Positions 26,349 through 33,946 of a stretch of DNA of 60,043 nt are shown piece by piece. Numbering within the stretch: the stretch's first letter is position 1; every line of letters begins with the position of its first letter. Source of the DNA: Candidatus Zixiibacteriota bacterium (GTDB taxonomy: Bacteria; RBG-13-66-14; B26-G2; WVWN01); contig JAUWLW010000014.1 in the NCBI GenBank assembly GCA_030613505.1, positions 1 to 60,043 of the forward strand. The letters are read 5' to 3'. The notes below the pieces were generated by a model, which was not told where the DNA came from, did no database searches, and saw nothing but the letters and a program-made list of their open reading frames with translations. The position numbers and the translations under genes were made by a program.

Positions 26349-27100
26349 ACGATGAAATTATTAAAGAAATAGGGGAAGATATCGAATTGGCTAAGGAGCG
26401 CTTATCTTCGGCTAAATATAACCTTGGTGAAAGGGCTTTGCGGGTTGCGGTTTCGGATATCTATTATACATGTTTCCATTCCTTGAGGGCTCTACTACTC
26501 ACTAGGGGTACGAGGTTCCAAACGCACAAAGGCGTTTTAAACGGCTTTAATCAGTATTTCATTAAAGAAGGATTAGCTCCGAAGGATATGGGGCAGTTTT
26601 TAAACCGCCTTGCAAAGGTGCGAACGGAGGCCGATTATAAATACGGGAAATTCGAGACCGACGACGTTTTAGAGTTTCTGGACGGAGCCGAAAAGTTTGA
26701 GCAGTTCGCCTTGGATTATTTAACGCAGTTTACGGACTGGGTTATGGAATACCGGCCGCCCGAAGGTTTCTTTCGTAGTTTTCAAGAAAGGTGGGATACG
26801 ACTCCCGTCCTCCAAGAACATTGGATTTACGACGGCGCTTTCCATAGACGTAGTCCAAGCGAGGCCGGGTTGCCATCGCAAATTACAGTAACGATATACG
26901 GCGAAGGAATAATCCGATGCCGGTACCCTAAAAGGTCGGTGTTGTTAGCGTTAAGAGAGTCCGGTAAGGAAGAGGCGTTGGATTATTTTAAGGCAACTTT
27001 AATCGATATTTACGATTCTATAAACGCTCCGTTACCCGAAAATTGGAAGGATTATGTAGAAGTGAGCGTACGAACCCGGTTCACCGTAACCAATACGTAG
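26345..27100 (+). CDS. HEPN-domain protein (UPF0332-like) with C-terminal extension
   Basis: A 251-residue protein. Residues ~1-135 form a HEPN domain of the UPF0332 type: [19 protein letters not shown], then [15 protein letters not shown] and a late [10 protein letters not shown]. The RGTRFQTH stretch gives an R-x6-H pattern like the HEPN RNase motif. The toxin role (RNA cleavage) is inferred from partnership with the upstream MNT gene, which it overlaps by 4 nt. The remaining ~115 residues are not part of standard HEPN toxins and I do not recognise them. The gene is AT-rich relative to its neighbours, a sign of transfer. Confidence 0.85.
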   Translation: MNDEIIKEIGEDIELAKERLSSAKYNLGERALRVAVSDIYYTCFHSLRALLLTRGTRFQTHKGVLNGFNQYFIKEGLAPKDMGQFLNRLAKVRTEADYKYGKFETDDVLEFLDGAEKFEQFALDYLTQFTDWVMEYRPPEGFFRSFQERWDTTPVLQEHWIYDGAFHRRSPSEAGLPSQITVTIYGEGIIRCRYPKRSVLLALRESGKEEALDYFKATLIDIYDSINAPLPENWKDYVEVSVRTRFTVTNT

Positions 27101-27165
27101 CCGGGATACCAACACCGATCTTCATACAAATATTCAAGGTCGTTACGTTAAACTTCGGAGTTATT

Positions 27166-28047
27166 ATGTCGATCCTGGTTGACGAGAACACGAAGCTCAT
27201 CGTCCAGGGCATCACGGGCCGGGACGGCTCGTTCCACGCCGCGCGGATGAAAGAGTACGGCACCAAGGTCGTCGCCGGCGTCACGCCCGGCAAGGGCGGC
27301 TCGAGCGTCGACGACATCCCGGTCTTCGACGCCGTGGCCGAGGCGACGGAGGCGACCGGCGCCAACACCTCTATCATCTTCGTGCCGGTGGCGTTCGCCG
27401 CGGACGCGGTGTACGAAGCCGTAGACGCGGGCCTGGCGCTCGTCGTCATCATCACCGAGGGTATCCCCGTCGCCGACATGAACAAGATATATCATCACGC
27501 CGCGGAGAGGGGCGCGCGTTTCGTGGGCCCCAACTCGCCGGGCCTAATAAGCCCGGGCAAGGCCAAGGTGGGCATCATGCCGGCGCGCATCCACGAGCCG
27601 GGCGGCGTCGGCGTCGTCTCGCGCTCCGGGACCCTCACGTACGAGGTGGTTTACTCGCTCACCCGCGCGGACCTGGGCCAGTCGACGTGCCTCGGCATCG
27701 GCGGCGACCCGGTCATCGGGACCGGCTTCATCGATTGCCTGGGGATGTTCGAGGCCGACGCGGAGACGCGCGCGGTGGTCCTCATCGGCGAGATAGGCGG
27801 CGACGACGAGGAGCGCGCCGCGGAATACATAAAGGCGGCGATGTCGAAGCCGGTGGTATCCTTCATCGCCGGCCGGACCGCGCCCCCGGGCAAGCGGATG
27901 GGCCACGCCGGCGCCATCATCTCGGGCGGCGCCGGTACCGCGGAGGGCAAGCGGGAAGCGCTGACCGCGGCGGGCGTGGGCGTGGCCGACACGCCGAGCG
28001 CCATACCGGCGATGGTCAAGGAGGCGCTGGGCCTGCCCGCCGATTAA
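27166..28047 (+). CDS. sucD: Succinyl-CoA synthetase alpha subunit
   Basis: A 293-residue protein with the CoA-binding N-terminus ([25 protein letters not shown]), the [10 protein letters not shown] loop, and the phospho-histidine segment [10 protein letters not shown]. It forms the catalytic pair with SucC. The start ATG at 27166 has cggag upstream. The gene is complete and uses the same GC-rich codons as sucC, so only the spacer between the two subunits looks foreign. Confidence 0.95.
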   Translation: MSILVDENTKLIVQGITGRDGSFHAARMKEYGTKVVAGVTPGKGGSSVDDIPVFDAVAEATEATGANTSIIFVPVAFAADAVYEAVDAGLALVVIITEGIPVADMNKIYHHAAERGARFVGPNSPGLISPGKAKVGIMPARIHEPGGVGVVSRSGTLTYEVVYSLTRADLGQSTCLGIGGDPVIGTGFIDCLGMFEADAETRAVVLIGEIGGDDEERAAEYIKAAMSKPVVSFIAGRTAPPGKRMGHAGAIISGGAGTAEGKREALTAAGVGVADTPSAIPAMVKEALGLPAD

Positions 28048-28082
28048 ACTACTTCGTGCGGCACAAAGTCGAAATTATACCT

Positions 28083-28544
28083 ATGGTTAATAGAGTTCTT
28101 AAATGGATTACGGTGTCGGCCCTGGCGTGTGGCGCGGCCTGCGTTGCGCCCGCGCTGGCGGAAGTAGCCGTGCCCGATACCATAACGTGCGTGTACTGCG
28201 ACGGTTCGGGCGAAGTCACGTGTGCCTATTGCGACGGAAATGGTGCGGTGGAGTGTAACTACTGCGACGGCACCGGCAAGATCACGTGTACCTTCTGCAA
28301 CGGGACCGGCCGCATACGATGCGCCGAGTGCTTCGGAAAGGGTTACCTCTACAACGGCGGCGATAGAGTGAAGTGCCCGACGTGCAAAGGTGCGGGGAGC
28401 TTCCCGTGCGATTACTGCGTCGACGGCAAGATGTTCTGCGAAGTATGCCGCGGTTCCGGCGAGCGAACGTGCATAGTGTGCGACGGTTACGGCTCGGTGC
28501 AATGTGCCGTGTGCAAGGGCACCGGGAAGATGAAGTTAAAATAG
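28083..28544 (+). CDS. Exported protein with ten CxxC repeats (DnaJ zinc-finger-like)
   Basis: A 153-residue protein with a signal peptide (residues ~1-26, ending APALAE) followed almost entirely by Cys-rich repeats of the form CxxCxGxG. Ten CxxC pairs are visible: CVYC, CAYC, CNYC, CTFC, CAEC, CPTC, CDYC, CEVC, CIVC, CAVC. The CxxCxGxG motif is that of the DnaJ zinc-binding domain, which has four; this protein has more than double that, no J domain, and is exported. It could bind zinc or another metal, or act as a thiol/chaperone protein outside the cytoplasm. The ATG lies in a short leader with no strong ribosome site. Confidence 0.8.
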   Translation: MVNRVLKWITVSALACGAACVAPALAEVAVPDTITCVYCDGSGEVTCAYCDGNGAVECNYCDGTGKITCTFCNGTGRIRCAECFGKGYLYNGGDRVKCPTCKGAGSFPCDYCVDGKMFCEVCRGSGERTCIVCDGYGSVQCAVCKGTGKMKLK

Positions 28545-28562
28545 CCGGCCGAAACCCCGCCC

Positions 28563-28590
28563 GGCTGCGGCGTAGGCCGCGGCCTTTTTT
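28563..28590 (+). terminator. Terminator after CxxC-repeat protein gene
   Basis: GGCTGCGG / CCGCGGCC stem (one G-T pair), 6-nt loop, then TTTTTT. Confidence 0.82.
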
Positions 28591-28644
28591 ATGCCGCTTG
28601 ACCGGCGGCCGCCGGTTCGATAAAATAGGTCGGCGGCGGCCTTT

Positions 28645-30369
28645 ATGCTGAAGCAGCTCTACATCGAGGATTTCGTCCTCATCGACCGGGTGGCGTTGGA
28701 GTTCGGCCCCGGCTTCACCGTGCTGACGGGCGAGACGGGCGCCGGCAAGAGCATCATCGTCTCGGCGCTCGAGCTCTTGCTGGGGGGGCGCGGCGACAGC
28801 CTGCTGGTGCGCCGCGGCGCGGAGCGGGCCCGGCTGGAGGCCGTCTTCGAAGGCAACCCGCGAACGGCCGCGCTCCTCGAGGAGGAGGGCATCGAGGCGA
28901 ACGGCGACGAGTTAATAATACGCCGCGAGATAGGCGCCGACGGCCGCAGCCGCTGCTACGCCAACAACCGGCCTGTCACGGTAGCGGGCTTGGCCGGATT
29001 GGCGGGGTCGCTGGTGGAACTCCACGGCCAGTTTTCGGATCTGCCGGCGCTCAAGGGCCGGGGCCAGGCCGAACTCCTGGACGATTACGGCGGCCTGGGC
29101 GAGCTCCGCCGTCGCTACGAAGAGGCGTTCGCCCGCTGGAGGGACCTCAACGCGGAATGTATGCAGCTCGAGGAATCCCGCGCCGAGCGCGGCGTTCTGG
29201 TGGACGGCCTGGCTTATATGATCCAGGAGCTGGAGGGCGCCGAGCTGGCAGAGGGCGAGGAGGAGGAGTTGCGCGAGAAGCGCGGTCGCGTGCGCCACGC
29301 CGTCCGGATAAAGGAAGACGTAGAGGCCGCGCTCGCGCTCATCAGCGAGGGCGACGGCGCTATCTCGTCGCAGCTGACGGCGCTCGAGAAGGTGCTGGCG
29401 GATTTAGTCGAAGTGGTGCCGTCCGCGGCCGGCGCCGCCGGAAAGCTCGGCGACGTAAACGCCGTTTTCGACGAGGTCAACCGCGAGCTCGCGGCGCTTC
29501 GCTCGGGGGAAGAGGGCGAGGCCGTCGACCTGGAAGCTATCGAGGGCCGGCTGGCCCTGCTCGAGCGGTTGAAGCGGAAGTACGGCAAGGACGTCGCCGG
29601 CCTCCTAAGCCATCTCGACGAGCTGCGGGCGAAGAAGCGCGACCTGGAGCAGGCCGACGATCGGTTGGCCGACGCGCAGGAGGAGTCGGCGGCCACCGCC
29701 GAGGAGGCGCTAACTCAAGCCGGTGAGCTCTCGGAACGCCGGCGCGACGCCGCCGAAAAACTCACGGTCCAGGTGAACGCGGACCTGCCGGGGTTGGGGA
29801 TGGAGGGCGCGACGTTCCGCGTCGCTTTCGTCGGGCCGTCGCGCGCGGCCTTGCCGCGGGAGGGTGCGCCGCCGCTGGGCCCGTCGGGCGCGGAGGAAGT
29901 CGTCTTCGAGTTGGCGGCCAATCCCGGCGAGGAGCTGATGCCGCTGGCCCGGGTGGCCTCGGGGGGCGAGCTGTCGCGCGTTATGTTGGCGGTCAGATCC
30001 GCGTCGGCGGGCCGCGCCGGGATGGGCACCATAGTGTTCGACGAGGTTGATACCGGCATCGCCGGCCGGGTAGGCCACGCCGTGGGGAACCGGCTGCACG
30101 AGGTTGCCGCGGCGCGGCAGGTCGTATGCGTGACCCACCTCGCCCAGATCGCGGCTCGGGCCGACACGCAGTTTTTCGTGGACAAAGTGGTCGACGGCGA
30201 CCGCGCGACCATAACGGTGGCGGGAGTCGAAGGCCGCGCGCGGCTCGAGGAACTGGCCCGGATGTTGGGGGGCGGCAAACCGCCCACGCCGACGACGTTG
30301 AAGTACGCCCGCGAGCTTTTAGACACCGTCCGGCGCGAAGCGGGCGCCGGCGCCGAGAAAGGCGTTTAA
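28645..30369 (+). CDS. recN: DNA repair protein RecN
   Basis: A 574-residue SMC-like ATPase used in double-strand break repair. The Walker A GETGAGKSIIV occurs at ~residue 31, the Q-loop region at LVELHGQFS, a long central coiled coil with many Glu/Arg/Ala, and the C-terminal signature ASGGELSRVMLA followed by IVFDEVDTGIAG (Walker B) and VTHLAQIAA. Length is near the family norm of ~550-570. A small membrane-protein gene begins 2 nt after its stop. Confidence 0.96.
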   Translation: MLKQLYIEDFVLIDRVALEFGPGFTVLTGETGAGKSIIVSALELLLGGRGDSLLVRRGAERARLEAVFEGNPRTAALLEEEGIEANGDELIIRREIGADGRSRCYANNRPVTVAGLAGLAGSLVELHGQFSDLPALKGRGQAELLDDYGGLGELRRRYEEAFARWRDLNAECMQLEESRAERGVLVDGLAYMIQELEGAELAEGEEEELREKRGRVRHAVRIKEDVEAALALISEGDGAISSQLTALEKVLADLVEVVPSAAGAAGKLGDVNAVFDEVNRELAALRSGEEGEAVDLEAIEGRLALLERLKRKYGKDVAGLLSHLDELRAKKRDLEQADDRLADAQEESAATAEEALTQAGELSERRRDAAEKLTVQVNADLPGLGMEGATFRVAFVGPSRAALPREGAPPLGPSGAEEVVFELAANPGEELMPLARVASGGELSRVMLAVRSASAGRAGMGTIVFDEVDTGIAGRVGHAVGNRLHEVAAARQVVCVTHLAQIAARADTQFFVDKVVDGDRATITVAGVEGRARLEELARMLGGGKPPTPTTLKYARELLDTVRREAGAGAEKGV

Positions 30370-30371
30370 AT

Positions 30372-30581
30372 ATGAAGAAGATTCTGCTCTGGATATTGTT
30401 TTTCGTCTTCCTGATATTGATAATAAGCCCCATCGACCTCATGCCCGGGCCGGTGGACGACATCGTCTACGGCGTCCTGGATGTCATTATCTTGGGCCTA
30501 TTAGGCTTCGTGCGGGAAAAAAAGAAGGCGCTCCCGCCTTCCGAAAAAGGCGAGAGCGCGGGCGTAGACGACGAACGCTAA
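30372..30581 (+). CDS. Small membrane protein, DUF1232-like
   Basis: A 69-residue protein with one or two hydrophobic helices and the motif ISPIDLMPGPVDDIVYGVLD, matching the DUF1232 pattern (sPIDLiPd-x-DD). The tail is charged. It starts 2 nt after recN, so it is cotranscribed, though a functional link is not implied. It is followed by a GGGGCG / CGCCCC hairpin at 30582-30597. Confidence 0.75.
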   Translation: MKKILLWILFFVFLILIISPIDLMPGPVDDIVYGVLDVIILGLLGFVREKKKALPPSEKGESAGVDDER

Positions 30582-30611
30582 GGGGCGTTATCGCCCCACC
30601 GCGGGCCGTCG

Positions 30612-30776
30612 CTAGCAGCAGCTGGCGGCGGCTTTCTTTTCGTCACCCGCCGGGGCGCAGCAACCGCACATGCAGCGGATGCCTTCCACTATGGACGCGG
30701 CCTTCTCGCCCTTGAGGCGGATGATGTATTCGCCGTCCTTCTCTTCGATTTTGACGTCGAGGATATTTTTATCCAC
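30612..30776 (-). CDS. Cys-rich metal-binding-like peptide, 54 aa
   Basis: A small protein beginning (with GTG) at DKNILDVKIEEKDGEY and ending in cysteines: CMCGCC in the middle and CC at the very end. The six cysteines without a fold signature suggest metal binding. The GTG at 30776 has a perfect AAGGAGGT just upstream; a longer frame to 30866 would run through AT-rich promoter DNA and is unlikely. It sits 76 nt downstream of an ArsR-family gene and has its own TATAAT-like -10 (30796-30801, minus) under palindromes that could bind that regulator. Confidence 0.7.
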   Translation of the reverse strand: MDKNILDVKIEEKDGEYIIRLKGEKAASIVEGIRCMCGCCAPAGDEKKAAASCC

Positions 30777-30795
30777 GGTTCCACCTCCTTTTGTC

Positions 30796-30830
30796 ATTAT
30801 ATATATTCGAATATTTAACATATTAAATAT
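30796..30830 (-). promoter_or_regulatory. Promoter and palindromic operator of the Cys-rich peptide gene
   Basis: On the minus strand a TATAAT -10 lies at 30796-30801. Directly upstream are the perfect palindrome ATATTCGAATAT (30803-30814) and the inverted repeat ATATTTAA-cata-TTAAATAT (30811-30830). AT-rich dyads of this kind are typical ArsR-family operators. Confidence 0.55.
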
Positions 30831-30852
30831 ATATGGCAAAAAAAACCCGCCG

Positions 30853-31119
30853 CTATTCGACTTCAAATTCGTCGCGTACGCAGCAGCATACAGAGTTGAC
30901 TTTATCTTTATCTATGGCGTAATAAACCGTAGTGCCATGCTTTTCGGCGGTCACGAGGCCGGCCTCACGCAGGATCCGTAGGTGGTGGGAGACGGCGGGT
31001 TGGCTGAGGTTGACGCGGGCGACGATGTCACCCACGCAAAGGCGTTCGCAGCATACCGCTTTCAGGATCGAGACGCGGACCGGGTCGCCGAGGGCTTTAA
31101 ATGGAATACATATATCCAT
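30853..31119 (-). CDS. ArsR-family transcriptional regulator, Cys-rich
   Basis: An 88-residue winged-helix repressor. The recognition helix region is LSQPAVSHHLRILREAGLV, the wing is HGTTVYYAID, all typical of ArsR/SmtB. Potential metal-sensing cysteines are the CC pair at ~23-24 plus Cys28 and a CCC cluster near residue 80 (VCCCV). This is unlike the classic ELCVCDL alpha-3 site, so the metal or ligand is unclear. The start has no Shine-Dalgarno but an extended -10 nine bases upstream, which suggests leaderless translation. An inverted repeat across the start (31110-31133) suggests autorepression. Confidence 0.85.
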   Translation of the reverse strand: MDICIPFKALGDPVRVSILKAVCCERLCVGDIVARVNLSQPAVSHHLRILREAGLVTAEKHGTTVYYAIDKDKVNSVCCCVRDEFEVE

Positions 31120-31137
31120 ATATTTAGATATATAACA
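31110..31137 (-). promoter_or_regulatory. Leaderless-type promoter and operator of arsR-like gene
   Basis: Minus-strand TG-T-TATATA (31137-31129) lies 9 nt before the ATG. The inverted repeat ATATATC (31110-31116) / GATATAT (31127-31133) overlaps the -10 and the start codon, a position suited to autorepression. Confidence 0.5.
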
Positions 31138-31177
31138 TAAAACGTCCGATGTGTCAAGTTTTTTTGCGACGCCGCGG

Positions 31178-32422
31178 TTACGCCCCGAATTTCTCCGCCC
31201 GGTCCGCCAGGTTGAGCAATATAGGCAGGACGTCCCGGCCGCGCAAGCGGCTTGCTCCGCCCGTGGCCGCGGCCCGCTCGCCGAACGATTCGACGGCGTC
31301 CGTGCGCGCCCCCGGACCCCAAAAGACTACCGGGACGGCGTCGCCGCTGTGGTCGCGGACGGCGACCGGCGTCGCGTGGTCGCCCAGCAGCGCCAGGTGG
31401 CACCCCGCCGGGAGGTTCTCGAGCAGCGGCGCCGCGGCGGCGTCTATCCGTTCGATGACGTCTACCTTGGCCGCGGCGTCGCCGTCGTGGCCGGCCACGT
31501 CGGGCCCTTTGACGTTCGCCAGGACGAGGTCGTATTTTTCCAAGGCCTCGGCCGTGGCGGCCATAAAAGCGCCGAGGTCCGTATCCAGGCCGCCGTTCAC
31601 CTCGGGAGGCAGGGGGACGACGTCGAGGCCGCAGTATCGCGCGATACCGCGGATCAAGCCCACCTCGACGACCGCCGCCGCGGTCAGGTCGTAGAGCTGC
31701 GTTACGCGGGGTATGTGGGGAGCGAGGCCGGCGCCCCGCGGCAAGATAATATTGGCGGGCGGCAGGCCGCGCTTTTCGCGCTCGCGGTTTACGGCGTGGC
31801 CCTTCAGCGTTTCGTACGACAGCTCGACGAATTCGTTGACGACGGCCGCCGTTTTCCGGTCTTCGGGCGTAGCGCCGGCGGCCCGGGCGACCGCGGCGTC
31901 CTCCTCGTGGGGGTCGACGTCGCTGACGGCGGCGCCCAGGCCGTCGCCGCGTAGGACGAGCGCGGCGCGGTGGGCGGTCGATTCCTTAATGAAGCATTTG
32001 ACGCCGTCGAGCTCGACGCCGTCGAGGGGCGCGACCAGCTCCGCGGTCCCCTCGGTGATGCGGCCCGCGCGCCGGTCCTTGACCAGTAACTCGCCGTCGC
32101 GCTCTTCCACCGTGGCGAAGTTGCACCGGAACGCCACGTCGCCCGGGCGCACGTCCATGCCGACGCCCAGCGCCTCGAACGGCCCGCGGCCGGTGTAGTA
32201 CTCGTACGGGTCGTAGCCCAGCAGCGCCAGGTGCGCGGTGTCGGAACCGGCGGGCACGCCGGGCGCTATTGGGTCCAAAAGGCCGTTTTCGCCCAGCCGA
32301 GCCAGGCGGTCGAAGTTGGGGGTGCGGGCCGCCTCGAGCGGCGTCTTGCCGTCCAGCTCCTTTACCGGCCTGTCGGCCACGCCGTCGCATATAAATATCA
32401 ACATTTCGCCTTTGAGTGCCAT
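31178..32422 (-). CDS. apgM: Cofactor-independent phosphoglycerate mutase, archaeal type
   Basis: A 414-residue alkaline-phosphatase-superfamily enzyme interconverting 3- and 2-phosphoglycerate. The start IFICDGVADRPVKELDGKTPLEAA and the metal-site GVPAGSDTAHLALLGYDP (phospho-acceptor Ser) mark the ApgM class, not bacterial GpmI or GpmA. Late landmarks are LANVKGPDVAGHDGDA and LLGDHATPV. The gene follows proS with one base between stop and start (TGATATG), so translation is probably coupled. Archaeal-type ApgM occurs in several deep bacterial groups. Confidence 0.93.
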   Translation of the reverse strand: MALKGEMLIFICDGVADRPVKELDGKTPLEAARTPNFDRLARLGENGLLDPIAPGVPAGSDTAHLALLGYDPYEYYTGRGPFEALGVGMDVRPGDVAFRCNFATVEERDGELLVKDRRAGRITEGTAELVAPLDGVELDGVKCFIKESTAHRAALVLRGDGLGAAVSDVDPHEEDAAVARAAGATPEDRKTAAVVNEFVELSYETLKGHAVNREREKRGLPPANIILPRGAGLAPHIPRVTQLYDLTAAAVVEVGLIRGIARYCGLDVVPLPPEVNGGLDTDLGAFMAATAEALEKYDLVLANVKGPDVAGHDGDAAAKVDVIERIDAAAAPLLENLPAGCHLALLGDHATPVAVRDHSGDAVPVVFWGPGARTDAVESFGERAAATGGASRLRGRDVLPILLNLADRAEKFGA

Positions 32423-32423
32423 A

Positions 32424-33881
32424 TCAGTATGCCTTCGCGAAGTACGCCCAGACTTTGGCCTTGCCGCCGCACCCGGCGCAATCCTTGCCGCGGGCGTCTT
32501 CCGGCTCGAGCGGGATAAAGCGGATGGTGGCGCCGGTCTCGTCGGCGATTTGGTCTTCGCACGGCGTTTCGCCGCACCACGGCGCGCGGACGAAGCCGGG
32601 CCGCCCCTCGAATAGGAGGTAGAAGTCGTCGTGGTTGTCGACGGTTTTGGTGTTTTCTTTTAAATACGCCGAGGCCGCGGCGAGCATGTCCCCCTGTATC
32701 GCCTCGAGCGTGTCCTTGGCCCACGCTGCGATTTTATCGCGCGGTACCGCCGTTTTCTCGCGGGTGTCGCGCCGCACCGCGGTGACGACGCCCTTTTCGA
32801 CGTCCTTTGGGCCCAGCTCGAGCCTGAGCGGCGCGCCGCGCAGCTCCCATTCGTTGAACTTCCACCCCGGCTTGTACTCGTCGCGGTCGTCGAGCTTCGC
32901 GCGCAGCCCCGCGACCTCGAGCTCGTCGGCCAGTGCGTGCGCCTTGGCCAGGACGTCCTCCTTGGTTTTCTCGAAGGTGATGGGGACGACGACCGCCTGC
33001 ACCGGCGCAACGCGCGGCGGGAGCTTAAGGCCGGCGTCGTCGCCGTGGACCATGATAAGGGCGCCTATCAAGCGGGTGGTGACGCCCCACGACGTCTGCC
33101 AGACGTAGTGCAGTTTGTTATCCTCTTCCAGGTACGTGATGTCGAAGACCTTGGCGAAATGCTGACCCAGGTTGTGGGACGTGCCGGTCTGCAGCGCCCG
33201 GCCGTCGGGCATCAGCGCCTCCACGGTATACGTTTGGAGGGCGCCCGGGAAGCGTTCGCGATCGGTCTTGACGCCCTTATATACCGGGATGGCCAGGATT
33301 TCGTTCATAAAGTCCCCGTATAGCTCGAGGATCTTCAGCGCCTCCTCGCGGGCTTCGTCGTCGGTGCGGTGGGCGGTGTGGCCCTCCTGCCACAGGAACT
33401 CGGTCGTCCGCAAAAAGAGGCGCGTGACCTTCTCCCACCGGACGATATTGGCCCACTGATTTATCAAGACCGGGAGGTCCCGCCACGAGCGGATCCATTT
33501 GGCGTACATCTGGCAGATGATGGCCTCCGAAGTCGGCCTGAGGGCGAGGCGCTCCTCCAACACTTCGGTGCCGCCCTGCGTCACCCACGCCACTTGGGGC
33601 GTAAAGCCCTCCGTATGTTCCGCCTCTTTGGCCAGGAAGGATTCCGGGATCAGCAGCGGGAAGTACGCGTTCTCGTGGCCGGTCGCTTTAATCCTTTCGT
33701 CGAGGGCGTCGCGGAGCAGTTCCCATATGGCGTAGCCGTACGGCCTAATCACCATACACCCGCGCACCGGCGCGTAGTCGGCGAGCTCGGCCTTGCGGAT
33801 GACGTCGATGTACCACTGCGAGAAGTCGACGTCGCGGCGGCAGATATCCTTCACGAATTTTTTTTCGTCTTGTTCTTCCAT
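32424..33881 (-). CDS. proS: Prolyl-tRNA synthetase, archaeal/eukaryotic type
   Basis: A 485-residue class II synthetase without the bacterial editing insertion. Motif 1/2 sequences are readable: DYAPVRGCMVIRPYGYAIWE, ENAYFPLLIPESF, and FLRTTEFLWQEGHTAH. GTSHNLGQHFA and QTSWGVTTRLIG belong to motif 3 surroundings. The anticodon domain and a C-terminal zinc-like patch (CGETPCED and CAGCGGK) follow, as in archaeal ProS. GGAG precedes the ATG. It forms a coupled pair with apgM and follows a membrane polymerase gene by 65 nt. Confidence 0.96.
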   Translation of the reverse strand: MEEQDEKKFVKDICRRDVDFSQWYIDVIRKAELADYAPVRGCMVIRPYGYAIWELLRDALDERIKATGHENAYFPLLIPESFLAKEAEHTEGFTPQVAWVTQGGTEVLEERLALRPTSEAIICQMYAKWIRSWRDLPVLINQWANIVRWEKVTRLFLRTTEFLWQEGHTAHRTDDEAREEALKILELYGDFMNEILAIPVYKGVKTDRERFPGALQTYTVEALMPDGRALQTGTSHNLGQHFAKVFDITYLEEDNKLHYVWQTSWGVTTRLIGALIMVHGDDAGLKLPPRVAPVQAVVVPITFEKTKEDVLAKAHALADELEVAGLRAKLDDRDEYKPGWKFNEWELRGAPLRLELGPKDVEKGVVTAVRRDTREKTAVPRDKIAAWAKDTLEAIQGDMLAAASAYLKENTKTVDNHDDFYLLFEGRPGFVRAPWCGETPCEDQIADETGATIRFIPLEPEDARGKDCAGCGGKAKVWAYFAKAY

Positions 33882-33946
33882 GGCAGCTCCGTTGAGGCTT
33901 TGTGGGGAGTTCCCGGTACCGTCTACGTGTTTGCGCCAACTGGTAT

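Noticed and set aside
30777-30866. Longer N-terminus for the Cys-rich peptide
   Set aside because: It would translate the AT-rich promoter/operator and skip a perfect ribosome site directly before the GTG at 30776.
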